Source: an uncultured Bacteroidales bacterium (GTDB taxonomy: Bacteria; Bacteroidota; Bacteroidia; Bacteroidales; Muribaculaceae). From it: a DNA stretch of 6,761 nt. Under the pieces are notes generated by a model. The model had not been told where the DNA came from. It worked only from the letters and a program-made list of their open reading frames with translations, and made no database searches. The DNA lies in the NCBI GenBank assembly GCA_947177325.1, contig CAMWUH010000122.1:1-6761 (forward strand), given 5' to 3'. Positions 6,616 through 6,761 of the stretch are shown here, piece after piece (the stretch's first letter is position 1; the number at the start of each line of letters is the position of its first letter). The position numbers and the translations under genes were made by a program.

Positions 6616-6650
6616 TATTTTTCTACATTATTATTTTTCTACATTATTAT
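6616..6650 (+). repeat. 16-bp tandem duplication between pyk and prfB
   Basis: The unit ATTTTTCTACATTATT occurs at 6617-6632 and again, without change, at 6633-6648; periodicity holds from 6616 to 6650 (about 2.2 copies). It lies 10 bases after the pyk stop codon and ends 7 bases before the prfB ATG. Each copy carries TATTTTTC in phase, one base off the TAnnTTTG -7 consensus, so the duplication may double a weak promoter box or simply be slippage in AT-rich DNA. No hairpin terminator for pyk is visible. Confidence 0.85.
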
Positions 6651-6657
6651 ATAGTAA

Positions 6658-6761
6658 ATGATTACTCAAGAACAATTAAAACAGACACAAGAACGCAAGC
6701 TCGCGTTGAGGAGGTATCTTTGACATCGACAGCAAGAAAATAGAAGTCGAAGAAGAAGAAC
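6658..6761 (+). CDS. prfB: Peptide chain release factor 2, N-terminus, with programmed +1 frameshift (3'-truncated by the window)
   Basis: ATG at 6658 opens MITQEQLKQTQERKLALRRYL (21 codons) ending at TGA 6721-6723. Skipping one base after CTT and reading from GAC at 6722 continues DIDSKKIEVEEEE to the window edge. The joined product ...RRYL-DIDSKKIEVEEEE is the N-terminus of RF2, which ends translation at UGA and UAA by triggering peptide release on the ribosome. The site AGGAGG-TAT-CTT-TGA-C has the same layout as in E. coli prfB: an SD-like hexamer three bases before the CUU slip codon, an in-frame UGA, then C. The gene is autoregulated: scarce RF2 delays termination at UGA and favours the shift, making more RF2. 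Only 34 residues fall in the window. The gene follows pyk by 51 bases and could be cotranscribed or use its own promoter in the tandem repeat. A sequencing error is unlikely because the stimulatory elements are all present. Confidence 0.95.
6709..6724 (+). promoter_or_regulatory. prfB programmed +1 frameshift site
   Basis: AGGAGG (6709-6714) can pair with the 3' end of 16S rRNA in the elongating ribosome. It is followed by TAT, the slip codon CTT (6718-6720, slipping to TTT at 6719-6721), the stop TGA (6721-6723) and C (6724), the context that weakens termination. After the shift, GAC at 6722-6724 is decoded as Asp. All parts of the classical RF2 recoding signal are present with standard spacing. 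Confidence 0.95.

Noticed and set aside
6718..6724. Possible sequencing error or pseudogene at the start of the last gene
   Set aside because: The position, slip codon, stop, downstream C and upstream AGGAGG all match the known RF2 recoding site, so the frame break is programmed.

Overview
The window reads as a chromosomal fragment of a Bacteroidota, order Bacteroidales. The reasons are a DUF3575 / DUF5119 / fimbrillin gene trio, a pyruvate kinase of the Bacteroidota sequence type, promoter boxes of the form TAnnTTTG in place of sigma70 -10 boxes, and A-rich translation starts without Shine-Dalgarno sites. A gut genus such as a Muribaculaceae member would fit, but that is a guess. Every gene lies on the + strand.

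Layout. Positions 1-1181 hold the C-terminal part of a RelA/SpoT homologue (RSH): the end of the (p)ppGpp synthetase domain, then TGS, a Cys-rich zinc-finger-like segment and ACT. It is unusual: several synthetase catalytic positions look lost, and the helical domain normally found between TGS and the zinc finger is absent. Positions 1182-1629 are noncoding, with a weak terminator-like palindrome, one good Bacteroidales promoter (1321-1353) and a leader of about 270 nt that contains two tiny ORFs.

Positions 1630-4946 are a compact three-gene surface-appendage operon: an OmpA-like/DUF3575 fusion for the outer membrane, a DUF5119 lipoprotein, and a fimbrillin-family (Mfa-like) lipoprotein. The last carries an Arg-Ala site at the place where type V pilins are cut before assembly. 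A 14-bp-stem terminator (4973-5011) closes the operon. The likely picture, by inference, is a minimal fimbria-like fibre: one pilin-like subunit, one lipoprotein accessory or anchor, and one envelope protein.

Positions 5134-6606 encode pyruvate kinase, with a TAAATTTG box so close to the start codon that the mRNA should be nearly leaderless. After a 16-bp tandem duplication (6616-6650), the window ends inside prfB (release factor 2). Its programmed +1 frameshift is intact: AGGAGG, then TAT CTT TGA C at 6709-6724. The gene is easily missed because its zero frame stops after 21 codons and its +1 frame runs off the window. The strong internal anti-SD match is notable in a lineage that mostly ignores Shine-Dalgarno pairing.
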